A stretch of 64,000 bases of DNA from Micrococcus terreus (GTDB taxonomy: Bacteria > Actinomycetota > Actinomycetes > Actinomycetales > Micrococcaceae), in contig NZ_FPCG01000006.1 in NCBI RefSeq assembly GCF_900116905.1, positions 62,001 through 126,000 of the forward strand. Reading direction: 5' to 3'. The notes beneath the pieces were generated by a model that had not been told where the DNA came from, searched no databases, and saw only the letters and a program-made list of their open reading frames with translations. Position numbers and translations under genes: made by a program. Below are positions 19,132-28,611 of the stretch, piece after piece (the stretch's first letter is position 1; every line of letters begins with the position of its first letter).

Positions 19132-20487
19132 TCAGATGCCCAGGACCGCACGGGCGATCAGGAAGTAGACGACCAGACCCAGGGCGTCGACCACGGTGGT
19201 GATGAACGGATTGGAGAACACGGCCGGGTCCACACCGATGCGCTTGGCCACGATCGGCATCAGCGATCCGACCGTGGCGGCGACGGTGCAGATGGCCAGC
19301 AGGGTCAGCCCGATGACCAGCCCGATCCCCCAGGAGTAGACGAGCCCGGCGATCAGCAGGCCCACGGTGCCCAGGGCCGTGCCGAGCATCAGCCCCACCA
19401 GGAACTCGCGGCGCAGGACGCGCAGGGCATCCCTGGCGCGCACATCGCCCAGGGCCAGCGCGCGGGTCACCGTGGTGGCGGCCTGGTTCCCGGTGTTGCC
19501 GCCGGTGCCGATCAGCAGCGGGATGAAGATCGAGAGGACCACCAGTTGCTCCAGGGTCTGCTCGAACACCTCCAGCACCTGGACCGTGAGCGTGGCCCCG
19601 ACAGCCAGGACGAGCAGCCAGACCACACGGGAACGCACCAGCCGGGTCACCGGAGTGGACAGATAGGGCTGGGCCAGCGGTTCGGCACCGGCCGAGCGGG
19701 CAGAGTCCTCAGACTCCTCGTCCTCCAGGATGCCCACGGCGTCGTCCAGGGTGAGCACTCCCACCAGCCGTCCGGTCTCATCGGTCACCGGCAGCGCCAG
19801 CAGGTGGTGCTCGGCGCTGAGCCGGGCCGCCGTCTCGTCATCCTCAGTGGCCAGGACCGACGCGCCAGCACTGGCGGCCAGCTCTTCCACCAGGTCCTCA
19901 CCGGCAGCGCAGACCAGGTCAGCCAACCCCACCGTGCCCAGCACCTTGTGGTCGGCGTCGACCACGGGCAGACCCACCAGTCGGTCCCGATGTCTGTCGG
20001 CGATCCGGGCCTCACGGATCTGGCGGAGCGCGTGCTCGGCCGTGGTGCCGGCCTGGAGCTGGACCAGCACCGGGCTCATCCGCCGTCCCACCGAACCGGA
20101 CGGGTAGCCCAGCACCCGCCCGGCGTCGGCACGCTGCTGCGAGCCCAGTCCGGCCATCAGCCGACGGGCCACCTCGGCGGGGACCTCGTCCAGCAGCCGG
20201 GCCTGGCTCGAGGCGTGCAGCTGGCCGAACATCTGCTGCAGGTTCTCATCCCGCAGACCGCGGATCAGCTGGGACTGCTGGCGCGGGTCCAGGGCAGCGA
20301 AGACCTGGACCGCCAGCTCCTTGTCCAGCAGCCGGAACACGATCGGCACCTGGTGCGGGTCACTGCGGTCCAGGAACCGTTCGACCTCGACCGGACTGAG
20401 TTCGCGCAGCAGCCGCCCGGCGTCAGTCAGCCGTTCCTGGCGCAGGGCAGAGCGCAGCGCCACCTCCTGGTCCAGTTCCTGATCCAC
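19132..20487 (-). CDS. mgtE: Magnesium transporter MgtE
   Basis: 451 residues from a GTG at 20487 that has GGGGAGGGG just upstream. The order is an N-terminal MgtE domain (about 1-125), two CBS domains (about 130-255, including VGVLTLDDAVGILEDEE), and a C-terminal five-helix channel domain with GTGGNTGNQAATTVTRAL, the conserved pore region. It is a Mg2+ channel gated by cytoplasmic Mg2+ through the N and CBS domains. A longer in-frame ATG at 20544 would translate the neighbouring repeat and was rejected. It is flanked on both sides by type B 61-bp palindromes. Confidence 0.92.
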   Translation of the reverse strand: MDQELDQEVALRSALRQERLTDAGRLLRELSPVEVERFLDRSDPHQVPIVFRLLDKELAVQVFAALDPRQQSQLIRGLRDENLQQMFGQLHASSQARLLDEVPAEVARRLMAGLGSQQRADAGRVLGYPSGSVGRRMSPVLVQLQAGTTAEHALRQIREARIADRHRDRLVGLPVVDADHKVLGTVGLADLVCAAGEDLVEELAASAGASVLATEDDETAARLSAEHHLLALPVTDETGRLVGVLTLDDAVGILEDEESEDSARSAGAEPLAQPYLSTPVTRLVRSRVVWLLVLAVGATLTVQVLEVFEQTLEQLVVLSIFIPLLIGTGGNTGNQAATTVTRALALGDVRARDALRVLRREFLVGLMLGTALGTVGLLIAGLVYSWGIGLVIGLTLLAICTVAATVGSLMPIVAKRIGVDPAVFSNPFITTVVDALGLVVYFLIARAVLGI

Positions 20488-20499
20488 GGTCCCCTCCCC

Positions 20500-20560
20500 A
20501 TCACGTGCACGCTGGAGGTCGCGACTCGCCGAGGAGAACGACATCCAGCGTGCACGTGAT
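20500..20560. repeat. 61-bp palindromic element, type B, copy 2
   Basis: Begins ATCACGTGCACG and ends CACGTGAT. It differs from the copy at 19058-19118 only at a few positions in the right arm, so the stem has about two mismatches. It lies in the gap between mgtE and the purH stop codon, both on the minus strand. Confidence 0.8.
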
Positions 20561-20587
20561 CATGAGGTGGGGCTGTTCGACGGGGGA

Positions 20588-22345
20588 TCAGCCGTGGAAG
20601 AAGTGCCGGGCCCCGGTGAAGTACATGGTCACCCCAGCAGCCTCGGCTGCGGCGATGACCTCCTCGTCACGGATGGACCCGCCGGGCTGGACCACAGCCT
20701 TCACACCGGCGTCGATCAGGATCTGCAGGCCGTCGGCGAACGGGAAGAACGCGTCCGAGGCGGCCACCGCACCGCGAGCCCGCTCCGGGGCACCGCTGGC
20801 CGTCACGTTCTCAGCACCGCCGGCGGAGATGATCTCCTGCGCGCCGGTCTGGGCCGCACCCAGGGTGTTGGCCCGCTCCACCGCCAGACGGCAGGAGTCC
20901 AGGCGGTTGACCTGACCCATGCCCACGCCCACGGTGGCACCGTCGCTGGCCAGCAGCACGGCGTTGGACTTGGCGGCCCGCACGGCACGCCAGGCGAAGG
21001 CGAGATCGGCCAGGGTCTGATCGTCCGCGGCGGCACCGGCGGCCAGGGTCCAGGCCGCGGGGTCGTCCCCGGCGGCGTCGATCGCATCACGGGCCTGCAG
21101 CAGCATGCCGCCGGAGACCTGCTTGTACTCCACAGTGTCCCGGGCGTAGCCCTCCGGCAGCTGCAGCAGGCGCAGGTTCTTCTTGGCCGAGAGGATCTCG
21201 ATCGCCTCAGCGCTGAACTTCGGGGCCACCACCACCTCGGTGAAGATGTCCTTGACCGCACGGGCCATCCCGGCGGTCACCTCGCGGTTGGCGGCGATCA
21301 CCCCGCCGAACGCGGACACCGGGTCACAGGCGTGGGCCTTGCGGTGCGCCTCGGCGATCGGATCCTCCACCCCGTGAGCGTTCTCCTCCACCCCGTGAGC
21401 GTTCTCCTCCGCCACGGCCACACCGCACGGGTTGGCGTGTTTGACCACGGCCACGGCGGGCTGGTCGAAGTCGAAGGCGGCACGCAGGGCGGCGTCCGCA
21501 TCCGCGTAGTTGTTGTAGCTCATCGGCTTGCCGTGCAGCAGCTCGGCCTGGGCGATCCCCGGAGCGGCCCCGTCCTCCACATAGAGGGCGGCCTTCTGAT
21601 GCGGGTTCTCGCCGTAGCGCAGGGTCTCCGCACGCTGCAGGGTGACCCCCGCATAGGGCGGGAAGAGGGAGACCTGGTGGGTGCCGCCGTCGGGAAGCTC
21701 CTGCCCGGTCTGCTGGGAGGCGAGCTCCTCCTCGTCCTCCCCCTCGAACTGGGCGGCGGTCCAGGAGGCGACCGCGTTGTCATAGGCGGCGGTGTGCGCG
21801 AAGGCCAGGGCGGCCAGTCGGCGGCGAGCCATCAGGTCGAACCCGCCGCTCTGCGCTGCGCTGACCACATCCCCGTAACGCGCCGGGTCCACCACCACGG
21901 CCACCGAGGGGTGGTTCTTCGCGGCGGCGCGGACCATGGAGGGCCCGCCGATGTCGATCTGCTCCACCACCGCGTCCTGCCCGGCACCGGAGCGCACGGT
22001 GTCCACGAACGGGTAGAGGTTGACCACCACCAGGTCGAAGGGCTCCACGTGCATCTGCTCCAGCTGGGCCACATGATCCTCGCGGCGGCGGTCGGCCAGG
22101 ATGCCGGCGTGCACCAGCGGGTGCAGGGTCTTGACCCGGCCGTCCAGGCACTCCTGGAACCCGGTGACCTCAGAGACCTCGGTGACGGGCACGCCCGCGG
22201 CGGAGATGCGCTGGGCGGTGGACCCGGTGGAGACGATCTGCACGCCGGCCTGATGCAGCCCGGAGGCCAACTCCTCCAGCCCGGTCTTGTCATACACGGA
22301 GATGAGGGCTCGCTTCAGCGGGACGCGGTCAAGCTGGATGGTCAC
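20588..22345 (-). CDS. purH: Bifunctional AICAR transformylase/IMP cyclohydrolase
   Basis: 585 residues. The N-terminal MGS-like IMP cyclohydrolase ([31 protein letters not shown]) is followed by the AICAR transformylase with VKHANPCG and FFPFADG. It carries out the last two steps of de novo purine synthesis. An unusual in-frame duplication of 7 residues (ENAHGVE twice) lies in the transformylase half, encoded by a 21-bp tandem repeat. PurH usually follows purN directly in actinobacteria; here purN lies 6.2 kb away. Confidence 0.97.
   Translation of the reverse strand: MTIQLDRVPLKRALISVYDKTGLEELASGLHQAGVQIVSTGSTAQRISAAGVPVTEVSEVTGFQECLDGRVKTLHPLVHAGILADRRREDHVAQLEQMHVEPFDLVVVNLYPFVDTVRSGAGQDAVVEQIDIGGPSMVRAAAKNHPSVAVVVDPARYGDVVSAAQSGGFDLMARRRLAALAFAHTAAYDNAVASWTAAQFEGEDEEELASQQTGQELPDGGTHQVSLFPPYAGVTLQRAETLRYGENPHQKAALYVEDGAAPGIAQAELLHGKPMSYNNYADADAALRAAFDFDQPAVAVVKHANPCGVAVAEENAHGVEENAHGVEDPIAEAHRKAHACDPVSAFGGVIAANREVTAGMARAVKDIFTEVVVAPKFSAEAIEILSAKKNLRLLQLPEGYARDTVEYKQVSGGMLLQARDAIDAAGDDPAAWTLAAGAAADDQTLADLAFAWRAVRAAKSNAVLLASDGATVGVGMGQVNRLDSCRLAVERANTLGAAQTGAQEIISAGGAENVTASGAPERARGAVAASDAFFPFADGLQILIDAGVKAVVQPGGSIRDEEVIAAAEAAGVTMYFTGARHFFHG
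21364..21405. repeat. 21-bp tandem duplication inside purH
   Basis: Two exact copies of a 21-bp unit, plus 5 bases of a third, encode [14 protein letters not shown] on the minus strand. The reading frame is kept. The position is shortly after the VKHANPCG motif, in a surface loop region by expectation. Confidence 0.85.
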
Positions 22346-22473
22346 GGCGGTGTGCTCCTGGGGCTGGATTCCGAAGTGGTGACGCGGCGGTTCCGCTGGC
22401 GGGAGGGCCTGACGGCACTTCCCGACGACGGCACGCAGGGCGCGCAGTCCAGTCTAGGTCCGTTGGGGCCCGG

Positions 22474-24198
22474 TCAGCCTGCAGATGTCCCCGCCAGGCG
22501 AGCGAGCAGCTTCTCCGCCTTCTTCTCCTGCTTGGCCTGCACGGGCAGCTCGGCGGCGTAGAGGATCCCGTAGCCGAAGGTGTCCTCACCACGCTTCTCC
22601 GCCTGGCGGGCCGTGGCCAGCACGTGCTCCTGGAACATGATCGAGTCACGGTGGATGCCCAGGACCTCCTGCAGCTTCTTGGCGGCCCTCATCCGGTCCA
22701 CCAGCTCGGCGCCCCACTCCAGCCCGGCGGCATCCCGCACGGCGGTCACGGCGTAGCGCAGCCGCTTGGCCTCCTTGCGGACCTCATGCATCAGCTCGAT
22801 CCGCTGCTCCGGGTCCTGCTCCTGTTCGGCGGTGCGGGCCAGTTCCAGCACGGACTCGACCTGCTGGACGGCCAGGGGCTCGAGGGCGGCCAGTGCCTCG
22901 GCTGCCTCGCCTGTCTCGCCGGAGCTGTCCGTCCCGGCGGCGAGCGGCACCTGCCGGGCGTACTCGTCGATCACGTCCAGCACGGCGAAGTACTCGGCAC
23001 CGCGCATCTGCTCCAGCAGCTCGTCATGGGCGGCCTGGAACTCCTCCTGCTTGGCCCGGCGCAGCCGCTTGACGGTCCGGGCGGAGACCAGGGCGGCCGC
23101 GGGCCCCTCGGGTCCCCCCGGCAGGGCATCGACCTTCTCCTGGACCTGGTCCCGCACCACTTCGGCGTCCCGGGCGGTGGAGAGCAGCCGGCCCAGCTGC
23201 TTCAGACCCTCGTTGACCCGGGCCGTGGCCTCGGTCTCCAGCAGCGGCTCGTAGGTCTGCAGGATCGAGCGCAGGGTGCGGCTGACCACGCGGAACTGGT
23301 GGATGGCGTCCTCCACGTCCCGGCGCACCAGCGGGTCCCAGCCCTTGAGCATCTTCACCTGGGTGCGGACGGTGCGGGTGAGCACGTCCTGCAGGGTGGT
23401 GGGGTCCTCCACCGCGGCCGGGTCCAGCGGATCCTCCAGCCGGCCCACCACCTTCTCCACTTTGGACCCGGCAGGCGAGGGTTTCGCGCCGGCGGCCTCC
23501 AGCACTCCCCCGACGGCGTCCAGGAACCTGACTGTTCCGGTCACCGCGTCCTGCGGGTCACGGTCCGGGCAGTCGGCGTCCTCAGCGTCGCCCTGGCCGC
23601 TGATCTGCTCGGTGGTCTCCACCCCGGCCGCGACCTCCTGGGGTGCCAGAGCCGTGTCCAGCAGCTCGGCGTCCACGATCTCCAGCTCCCACTCCCGCCA
23701 GTGCTGGATGCGAGACTCGGCCCGGCGCCCCACGGCCATGGCGGCCACCTGGTCATCGGCCAGTTCGGCCATCGGACGGCCCTTGGCATCGACCAGGTCC
23801 ACCACCGCGCGCAGGGTGTTCAGCTGGGCCACGGGGCGCAGTCTGCGGCCCCGCACATGCACCTGCACCAGGTCCAGGATCCGCCACGGGACCTTCACCT
23901 GATCCGGCCGGGCGCCGGCACGGTCGGCCTTGCCCAGCGGCTCGTGCAGCTCCAGACGGTGCTCACCGGAGGCGATCTTCACGTGCCACCCCTCATCCGG
24001 CCCGCCGGTGCGGCGCCGCAGGGTCACCCGGTTCGCCGCCAGCGCACGGTCAGCCGTGTCGAAGTAAACGGCCTCCAGCGCCACCGGTGGGCGGTAGTGC
24101 ACCCGGGACACCCCGGCCACCCCGCTCAGCTTCGGCAGGGCCAGCTGACCCACCACGTCGTACTTGCGCTCGATCTCCACCTGCATACCGGTACCCAT
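22474..24198 (-). CDS. CYTH and CHAD domain-containing protein
   Basis: About 574 residues. The N-terminal CYTH (triphosphate tunnel) domain starts with EIERKYDV and contains the alternating charged strands VTLRRRTGG and WHVKIASGEHRLEL. The C-terminal half is a CHAD domain with repeated His/Arg/Lys-rich helices (VRKEAKRLRYAV). CYTH enzymes act on triphosphates, and CHAD binds polyphosphate, so a role in polyphosphate or triphosphate metabolism is likely. The start at 24198 is supported by a GATAAT box 6 nt upstream; the ATG at 24186 is the alternative. Confidence 0.87.
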   Translation of the reverse strand: MGTGMQVEIERKYDVVGQLALPKLSGVAGVSRVHYRPPVALEAVYFDTADRALAANRVTLRRRTGGPDEGWHVKIASGEHRLELHEPLGKADRAGARPDQVKVPWRILDLVQVHVRGRRLRPVAQLNTLRAVVDLVDAKGRPMAELADDQVAAMAVGRRAESRIQHWREWELEIVDAELLDTALAPQEVAAGVETTEQISGQGDAEDADCPDRDPQDAVTGTVRFLDAVGGVLEAAGAKPSPAGSKVEKVVGRLEDPLDPAAVEDPTTLQDVLTRTVRTQVKMLKGWDPLVRRDVEDAIHQFRVVSRTLRSILQTYEPLLETEATARVNEGLKQLGRLLSTARDAEVVRDQVQEKVDALPGGPEGPAAALVSARTVKRLRRAKQEEFQAAHDELLEQMRGAEYFAVLDVIDEYARQVPLAAGTDSSGETGEAAEALAALEPLAVQQVESVLELARTAEQEQDPEQRIELMHEVRKEAKRLRYAVTAVRDAAGLEWGAELVDRMRAAKKLQEVLGIHRDSIMFQEHVLATARQAEKRGEDTFGYGILYAAELPVQAKQEKKAEKLLARLAGTSAG

Positions 24199-24204
24199 GC
24201 ACCC

Positions 24205-24210
24205 ATTATC
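24205..24210 (-). promoter_or_regulatory. Putative -10 box GATAAT of a leaderless promoter (CYTH-CHAD gene)
   Basis: On the minus strand GATAAT is followed by 6 nt and the ATG at 24198. It is close to the TATAAT consensus and there is no Shine-Dalgarno sequence. Confidence 0.5.
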
Positions 24211-24253
24211 CGCCCGGCGCCTCACACAGCGTCAGGGGAATGTGAGCCGCGCT

Positions 24254-24259
24254 ATAGTC
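24254..24259 (+). promoter_or_regulatory. Putative -10 box TATAGT upstream of the MFS gene
   Basis: TATAGT is a good -10 match in a region divergent from the CYTH-CHAD gene. It would give a leader of roughly 100 nt before the ATG at 24368, holding only a small CGGCCGACGGGCCCGGG-type hairpin. No riboswitch class is recognisable. The -35 is unclear. Confidence 0.4.
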
Positions 24260-24367
24260 TCCCCATCGGCCGACGGGCCCGGGCACCTGCCGGTGCGACC
24301 GTCGTCGTGCATCTGAATGCTCGCACCACTCATGGCGCCGCTGGTATGGCGCCCCGCTCAGGAAGAA

Positions 24368-25759
24368 ATGATGAGTCACTCCCCCAGCTCGGCGCCCTCT
24401 GGCGCGTCCACCCTGCCCACCGGTGAAGAAGTCGTCCAGAACCTGCCCTGGCGGTGGAACACCCAGGGCCGGGTGTTCCTGGTGGGCGGACTCGGCTTCA
24501 TGTTCGACGCCTGGGACGTCACCCTCAACGGCGTGATGATCCCCCTGCTGAGCAAGGAGTGGGACCTGGAGCCCGGCCAGGCCGCCTGGATCGGCACCGC
24601 GAATCTGATCGGCATGGCGCTGGGCGCGTTCGTGTGGGGCACCATCGCGGACCGGATCGGCCGGCGCAAGGCCTTCACCGCCACCCTGCTGATCTTCTCC
24701 CTGTTCACCCTGGCCGGCGCGCTGACCGGGGACATCGTCTGGTTCGCCGTGTTCCGGTTCATCGCCGGGTTCGGCCTGGGCGGCTGCATCCCGGTGGACT
24801 ATGCCCTGGTGGGTGAGTTCACGCCGCGCAAGCACCGCGGACGGGTGCTGACCGCCATGGACGGCTGGTGGCCGATCGGCGCCGCCGCCTGCGGGTTCCT
24901 CTCCGCCTGGCTGGTGGCCACCTGGGGTCACTGGCAGCTGCCGCTGCTGGCCATGGTGCTGCCGGCGCTGCTGGTGTTCTTCGTGCGCCTGTTCGTGCCC
25001 GAGTCCCCCCTGTTCCTGATCCAGCAGGGGCGGGAGAAGGAGGCCCGGGCAGTGATCGATGACATGGTCCACCGCGTGGGCCTGCCCCCGCAGGAGTACG
25101 TGCTGCCTCCGGTCCCGGCGCCCAAGCCCCTGACCCTGGGCTCTCTGGGTGAGCAGGTGGCCATGCTGTGGCGCTACTCGTCCCGGATCACGTTCGTGGC
25201 GTGGAGCCTGTTCTTCACCATCATGCTCGTCTACTACATCGCCCTGCAGTGGCTGCCCAAGTTCCTGATCGACGCCGGCTACGAGCAGTCCCGCGCGTTC
25301 ATCACCACCGGCGGCATGGCGGCCGTGGGCCTGCTGGGCGTGATCGTGGCGGCCTGGCTGGTGGAGCACACCGGCCGCAAGTGGCTGCTGGGCGTCACGG
25401 CGATCGCCTCCTCCTTCCTGATGGCCTGGCTGGCCGCCATGCTGGATGTCCCGACGGCGGTCCTGCCCCTGGTCTTGGCGTTCGGCTTCGTGGTCCAGCT
25501 GGCCATTCCCGTGCTGTACACCTACGTCTCGGAGCTGTATCCCACCGAGCTGCGCGGGTCAGGCTTCGGCTGGGCCTCGGCGGTCTCCCGCATCGCCGCG
25601 GGTGTGGGCCCGCTGATCTTCGTGACCTGGATGGTCCCGGCGATCGGACTGGCCTGGTCCTTCGTGGTCACCGGGTGCATGGTGGTCGTGGCCGTGGTGC
25701 TGATGGCGTTCATGGCACCGGAGACCACCGGCAAGGAGCTGGAGGTCACCGAGGCGTGA
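24368..25759 (+). CDS. MFS transporter, sugar/aromatic-acid porter-like
   Basis: 463 residues, with twelve hydrophobic segments. Marker motifs are GGLGFMFDAWDVTLNG in the first helix, GTIADRIGRRKAF (loop 2-3) and VSELYPTELRGSGFGW near helix 10-11. These are typical of the SP/AAHS-related branch of the major facilitator superfamily, which imports sugars, aromatic acids or vitamins by proton symport. The substrate cannot be read from the sequence. ATG-ATG at 24368 follows AGGAAG. No obvious catabolic partner lies beside it. Confidence 0.8.
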   Translation: MMSHSPSSAPSGASTLPTGEEVVQNLPWRWNTQGRVFLVGGLGFMFDAWDVTLNGVMIPLLSKEWDLEPGQAAWIGTANLIGMALGAFVWGTIADRIGRRKAFTATLLIFSLFTLAGALTGDIVWFAVFRFIAGFGLGGCIPVDYALVGEFTPRKHRGRVLTAMDGWWPIGAAACGFLSAWLVATWGHWQLPLLAMVLPALLVFFVRLFVPESPLFLIQQGREKEARAVIDDMVHRVGLPPQEYVLPPVPAPKPLTLGSLGEQVAMLWRYSSRITFVAWSLFFTIMLVYYIALQWLPKFLIDAGYEQSRAFITTGGMAAVGLLGVIVAAWLVEHTGRKWLLGVTAIASSFLMAWLAAMLDVPTAVLPLVLAFGFVVQLAIPVLYTYVSELYPTELRGSGFGWASAVSRIAAGVGPLIFVTWMVPAIGLAWSFVVTGCMVVVAVVLMAFMAPETTGKELEVTEA

Positions 25760-26005
25760 GCCTTCGCAAGACCGAGCTGTGTTTGAGCACGACGCAGCCC
25801 GCCCGAAGGACCGTCACGAACTCGGGATCGTTCAGCCTCTGACAGGTGGGGACATCGGTGAGCCACCTACTGTTGGTGGTGACGTCGGGTGGCTGTGGGG
25901 CAGTGATCGCTGGATCTTCTTCCGGGGTTCACTGTGCGCTCCTACCGTGAGGCGCACGAACCGGTCACTGGGATCGACCGGTTCGACCCATCCGGAGGAG
26001 ACACC

Positions 26006-27862
26006 ATGAACACCGAAGTTCGACCTGCCCCGAAGCGCCCGAACCGACGCCCTGCTCGGCTCGCTACCGCCGTGCTCACCCTTGCCGTCGCCGCCACGCT
26101 GGCACCGGCACCCGCCCTCTCAGCCCAGCCGGCCGTCGTCGGGAACCTGACTGCGGAGAAGAAGCCGAAGAAGGACACCGGTGACTGGGCCGAGAACGCC
26201 TACCGCGGCCAGGTCCAGGTCATCGAGGGCTCCAACCCGAAGGCCAAGACCATCACCGGCGTCGTCTTCGACGACCGTGACCGCGATTCTGTCCAGGACC
26301 GCCGCGAGCGCGGCATCAACGGCGTGACCGTCTCCAACGGACGCGACGTGGTCACCACCGATCGGAACGGCCGGTACCGCCTGCCAGTCTACGAGAACAT
26401 GACCGTGTTCGTCACCCAGCCGCGGGGCTACCAGGTGCCGGTGGACGAGGACAACATCGCCCAGTTCTCCTACCACCACCTGCCGGACGGCTCCCCCGAG
26501 CTGAAGTTCGGCGGCATCGCGCCCACCGGTCCGGTGCCGAAGGCCGTAAACTTCCCGGTGACCAAGAGCAGGCTCACCCAGTCCCCGCAGCAACACTGCC
26601 TGATCGGCGGGGACATCCAGACCTACAAGCTGGTCGAGGCGGACTACGCCAGCAACGGGGCCTTCGCCGACCTGGCCGAGCGCACCGACTACGCCGGGTG
26701 CGGCGCCCTGTTCATCGGGGACATCGTGGGCGACGACCTGAGCCTCTACCCCGGCATCCGGGAGCTCTCCCGCACTCTCAACGGTCCTGCCCGCTTCCTG
26801 CCCGGCAACCATGACCTGGACTTCGACGCCCCCTCCAGCGAGCACGCCTTCGACACCTTCCGTGACGAGTTCGGGCCCGAGTACTACTCCTACGACTCCG
26901 GCAAGGCGCACGTGGTCGCCCTGAGCACGGTCGAGTACCCCCTGGAGGGTGACAGCAGCTACAACGGCTCGATCGACGAGCGGCAGATGGAGTGGCTGCG
27001 CAATGACATCGCCCAGGTGCCCAAGAACAAGGTGATCGTGCTCGCCGGGCACATCCCGCTGCTGGACTTCGCCGACCAGGGCAGCAAGAAGCACCAGATC
27101 GACCAGGTGGCCGAGATCTACGAGATCCTCGAAGGCCGCGAGGTGGTGGCCCTGGGCGGTCATACCCACAGCCTGGAGAACCTGCGCAAGGGTGACTCCA
27201 TGGAGGGGTGGAAGGAGCTGTTCGGCGTGGACGGGCTGCCCTTCGCCCACATCACCGCCGGGGCCATCTCCGGCGACTGGTACAACGGACGACTGCTGCC
27301 CGCCGGCTACCCCGCCGCCGTCCAGCGAGACGGAGCCCAGCCCGGCGTGCTGACCCTGGACATCAAGAACACCAAGGTCACCGAGCGGTTCACCGTCCGC
27401 GGCCAGGACGATGCACACCAGATGGCACTGGGGCTGAACACCCCGGCCTACCGCGACTGGTATGCCCAGAACATCCAGAAGAAGGGCTCGGCGCCGATCT
27501 TCCGCAACGCCCTACGGGTGCCGCAGGCAGATCTGGGCCAGACCTGGCTGACCACCAACTTCTTCATGGGATCCACGGGGTCCACGGTGCAGGTCTCCGT
27601 GGACGGCCGCGATGCAGTGGAGGCCACCCGGACCCAGCAGATGCAGGGTGAGGAGCAGCTGGTCGGTGTGGAGTACTCCGACCCGGCCGCCGTGCAGGAG
27701 CAGCTGGTCCACGGTGGAAGTGTGGCCGACCGCAGCATGCACCTGTGGCGTCTGAACCTGCCGGCGGACCTGTCCGTGGGAATGCACACCGCCGAGGTGA
27801 CCGCCACGGACGTGCATGGTCGCAGCTACACCGAGACGCTGAAGTTCGAGGTCACCGAGTAG
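26006..27862 (+). CDS. Secreted calcineurin-like metallophosphoesterase
   Basis: 618 residues. A signal peptide is visible (ATAVLTLAVAATLAPAPALS, cleavage likely after AQPA or nearby). An SdrD-like/MetallophosN beta-domain (GVVFDDRDRDSVQDRRERG) comes next. The phosphoesterase core has GGDIQ, GDIVGDD, GNHD, AGHIP and GGHTHS metal-ligand motifs, and a MetallophosC-like domain ends the protein. It is probably an extracellular phosphoesterase of unknown substrate. GGAGGAG precedes the ATG at 26006. The 246-bp gap upstream holds nothing recognisable. Confidence 0.88.
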   Translation: MNTEVRPAPKRPNRRPARLATAVLTLAVAATLAPAPALSAQPAVVGNLTAEKKPKKDTGDWAENAYRGQVQVIEGSNPKAKTITGVVFDDRDRDSVQDRRERGINGVTVSNGRDVVTTDRNGRYRLPVYENMTVFVTQPRGYQVPVDEDNIAQFSYHHLPDGSPELKFGGIAPTGPVPKAVNFPVTKSRLTQSPQQHCLIGGDIQTYKLVEADYASNGAFADLAERTDYAGCGALFIGDIVGDDLSLYPGIRELSRTLNGPARFLPGNHDLDFDAPSSEHAFDTFRDEFGPEYYSYDSGKAHVVALSTVEYPLEGDSSYNGSIDERQMEWLRNDIAQVPKNKVIVLAGHIPLLDFADQGSKKHQIDQVAEIYEILEGREVVALGGHTHSLENLRKGDSMEGWKELFGVDGLPFAHITAGAISGDWYNGRLLPAGYPAAVQRDGAQPGVLTLDIKNTKVTERFTVRGQDDAHQMALGLNTPAYRDWYAQNIQKKGSAPIFRNALRVPQADLGQTWLTTNFFMGSTGSTVQVSVDGRDAVEATRTQQMQGEEQLVGVEYSDPAAVQEQLVHGGSVADRSMHLWRLNLPADLSVGMHTAEVTATDVHGRSYTETLKFEVTE

Positions 27863-27878
27863 TCAGCGCTACCGAGCG

Positions 27879-27918
27879 CAGGTGGGGTCGTCGGTCCTGA
27901 GCCGGCGGCCCCCACCTG
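27879..27918 (+). terminator. Terminator-like hairpin after the metallophosphoesterase gene
   Basis: CAGGTGGGG pairs with CCCCACCTG, with further GC pairing inside (CGTCGG with CCGGCGG) around TCCTGAG. It begins 16 nt after the stop codon. No U-tract is evident, as is usual for this GC content. Confidence 0.6.
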
Positions 27919-27969
27919 GTCTCTGCCGACCTAGAATTCTGTGACCCCTTCACCCCGAGGAGTCATGTC

Positions 27970-28611
27970 GTGGCCGATCAGCAGCAGCCCACCCCCACCG
28001 ACCACCAACAGCCGGTCAGCGGCAGCGGTGCCCACCCGGACAAGGGCACCGGCATCGCCGTGGTGTTCATCGACCTGCAGAAGGGGTTCTTCGAGGACCC
28101 GGCGCTGCAGGACAACCGTGAGCTGATGGTGCTGGAGTCCAATCGGCTGGCGGCGATGGCTCGCGCCGGCGGGCACGAGATCGTGGTAGTCAGCACAGTG
28201 CATGACCGCCGACGCTCCACCTGGACCCTGAAGATGCTCGAGGACGACCAGGGGTTCAACTTCGCCGGGACCGAACAGGCTTCCCTGCTGGATGGACTCG
28301 AGCTCGACGCGGCCGTCCACGTGGAGAAGACCCGGGACAGTGCCTTCCACGGGACCTCGCTGGCCCAGCGCCTGCGGACCATGGGCGTGCAGCGTCTGGT
28401 GCTGGCCGGTGTGACCGCGGAGTCCTGTGTCTCAGCGACCGGGCGGGATGCGTTCTCCCATGACTTCGACGTGGTCTACGCCCGTGAGGCCATCGCCTCG
28501 AGCGACTCAGAGCGCGGCTGGCGCGTGGTCGATGAGTCCTGTGAGTCCTACCGGCAGACGGTCCTGGACCGCCCGGATCTGGAGCGGCTGCTCGGCACAG
28601 GTCAGGACTGA
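27970..28611 (+). CDS. Isochorismatase-family cysteine hydrolase
   Basis: 213 residues, GTG start with GAGGAG upstream. The catalytic triad of the family can be placed: Asp in VVFIDLQKGF, Lys in VEKTRDSAF, and Cys in VTAESCVSATGRDAF. Members hydrolyse amide or enol-ether bonds (nicotinamide, isochorismate, N-carbamoyl compounds), and no subfamily is clear here. TAGAAT at 27932-27937 is a possible -10 box. The end overlaps the convergent purN gene by 10 nt. Confidence 0.83.
   Translation: MADQQQPTPTDHQQPVSGSGAHPDKGTGIAVVFIDLQKGFFEDPALQDNRELMVLESNRLAAMARAGGHEIVVVSTVHDRRRSTWTLKMLEDDQGFNFAGTEQASLLDGLELDAAVHVEKTRDSAFHGTSLAQRLRTMGVQRLVLAGVTAESCVSATGRDAFSHDFDVVYAREAIASSDSERGWRVVDESCESYRQTVLDRPDLERLLGTGQD

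Noticed and set aside
25760-26005. Possible gene in the gap before the metallophosphoesterase
   Set aside because: Short frames here lack ribosome sites and family features; only a weak AGCCACC/GGTGGCT dyad was seen.
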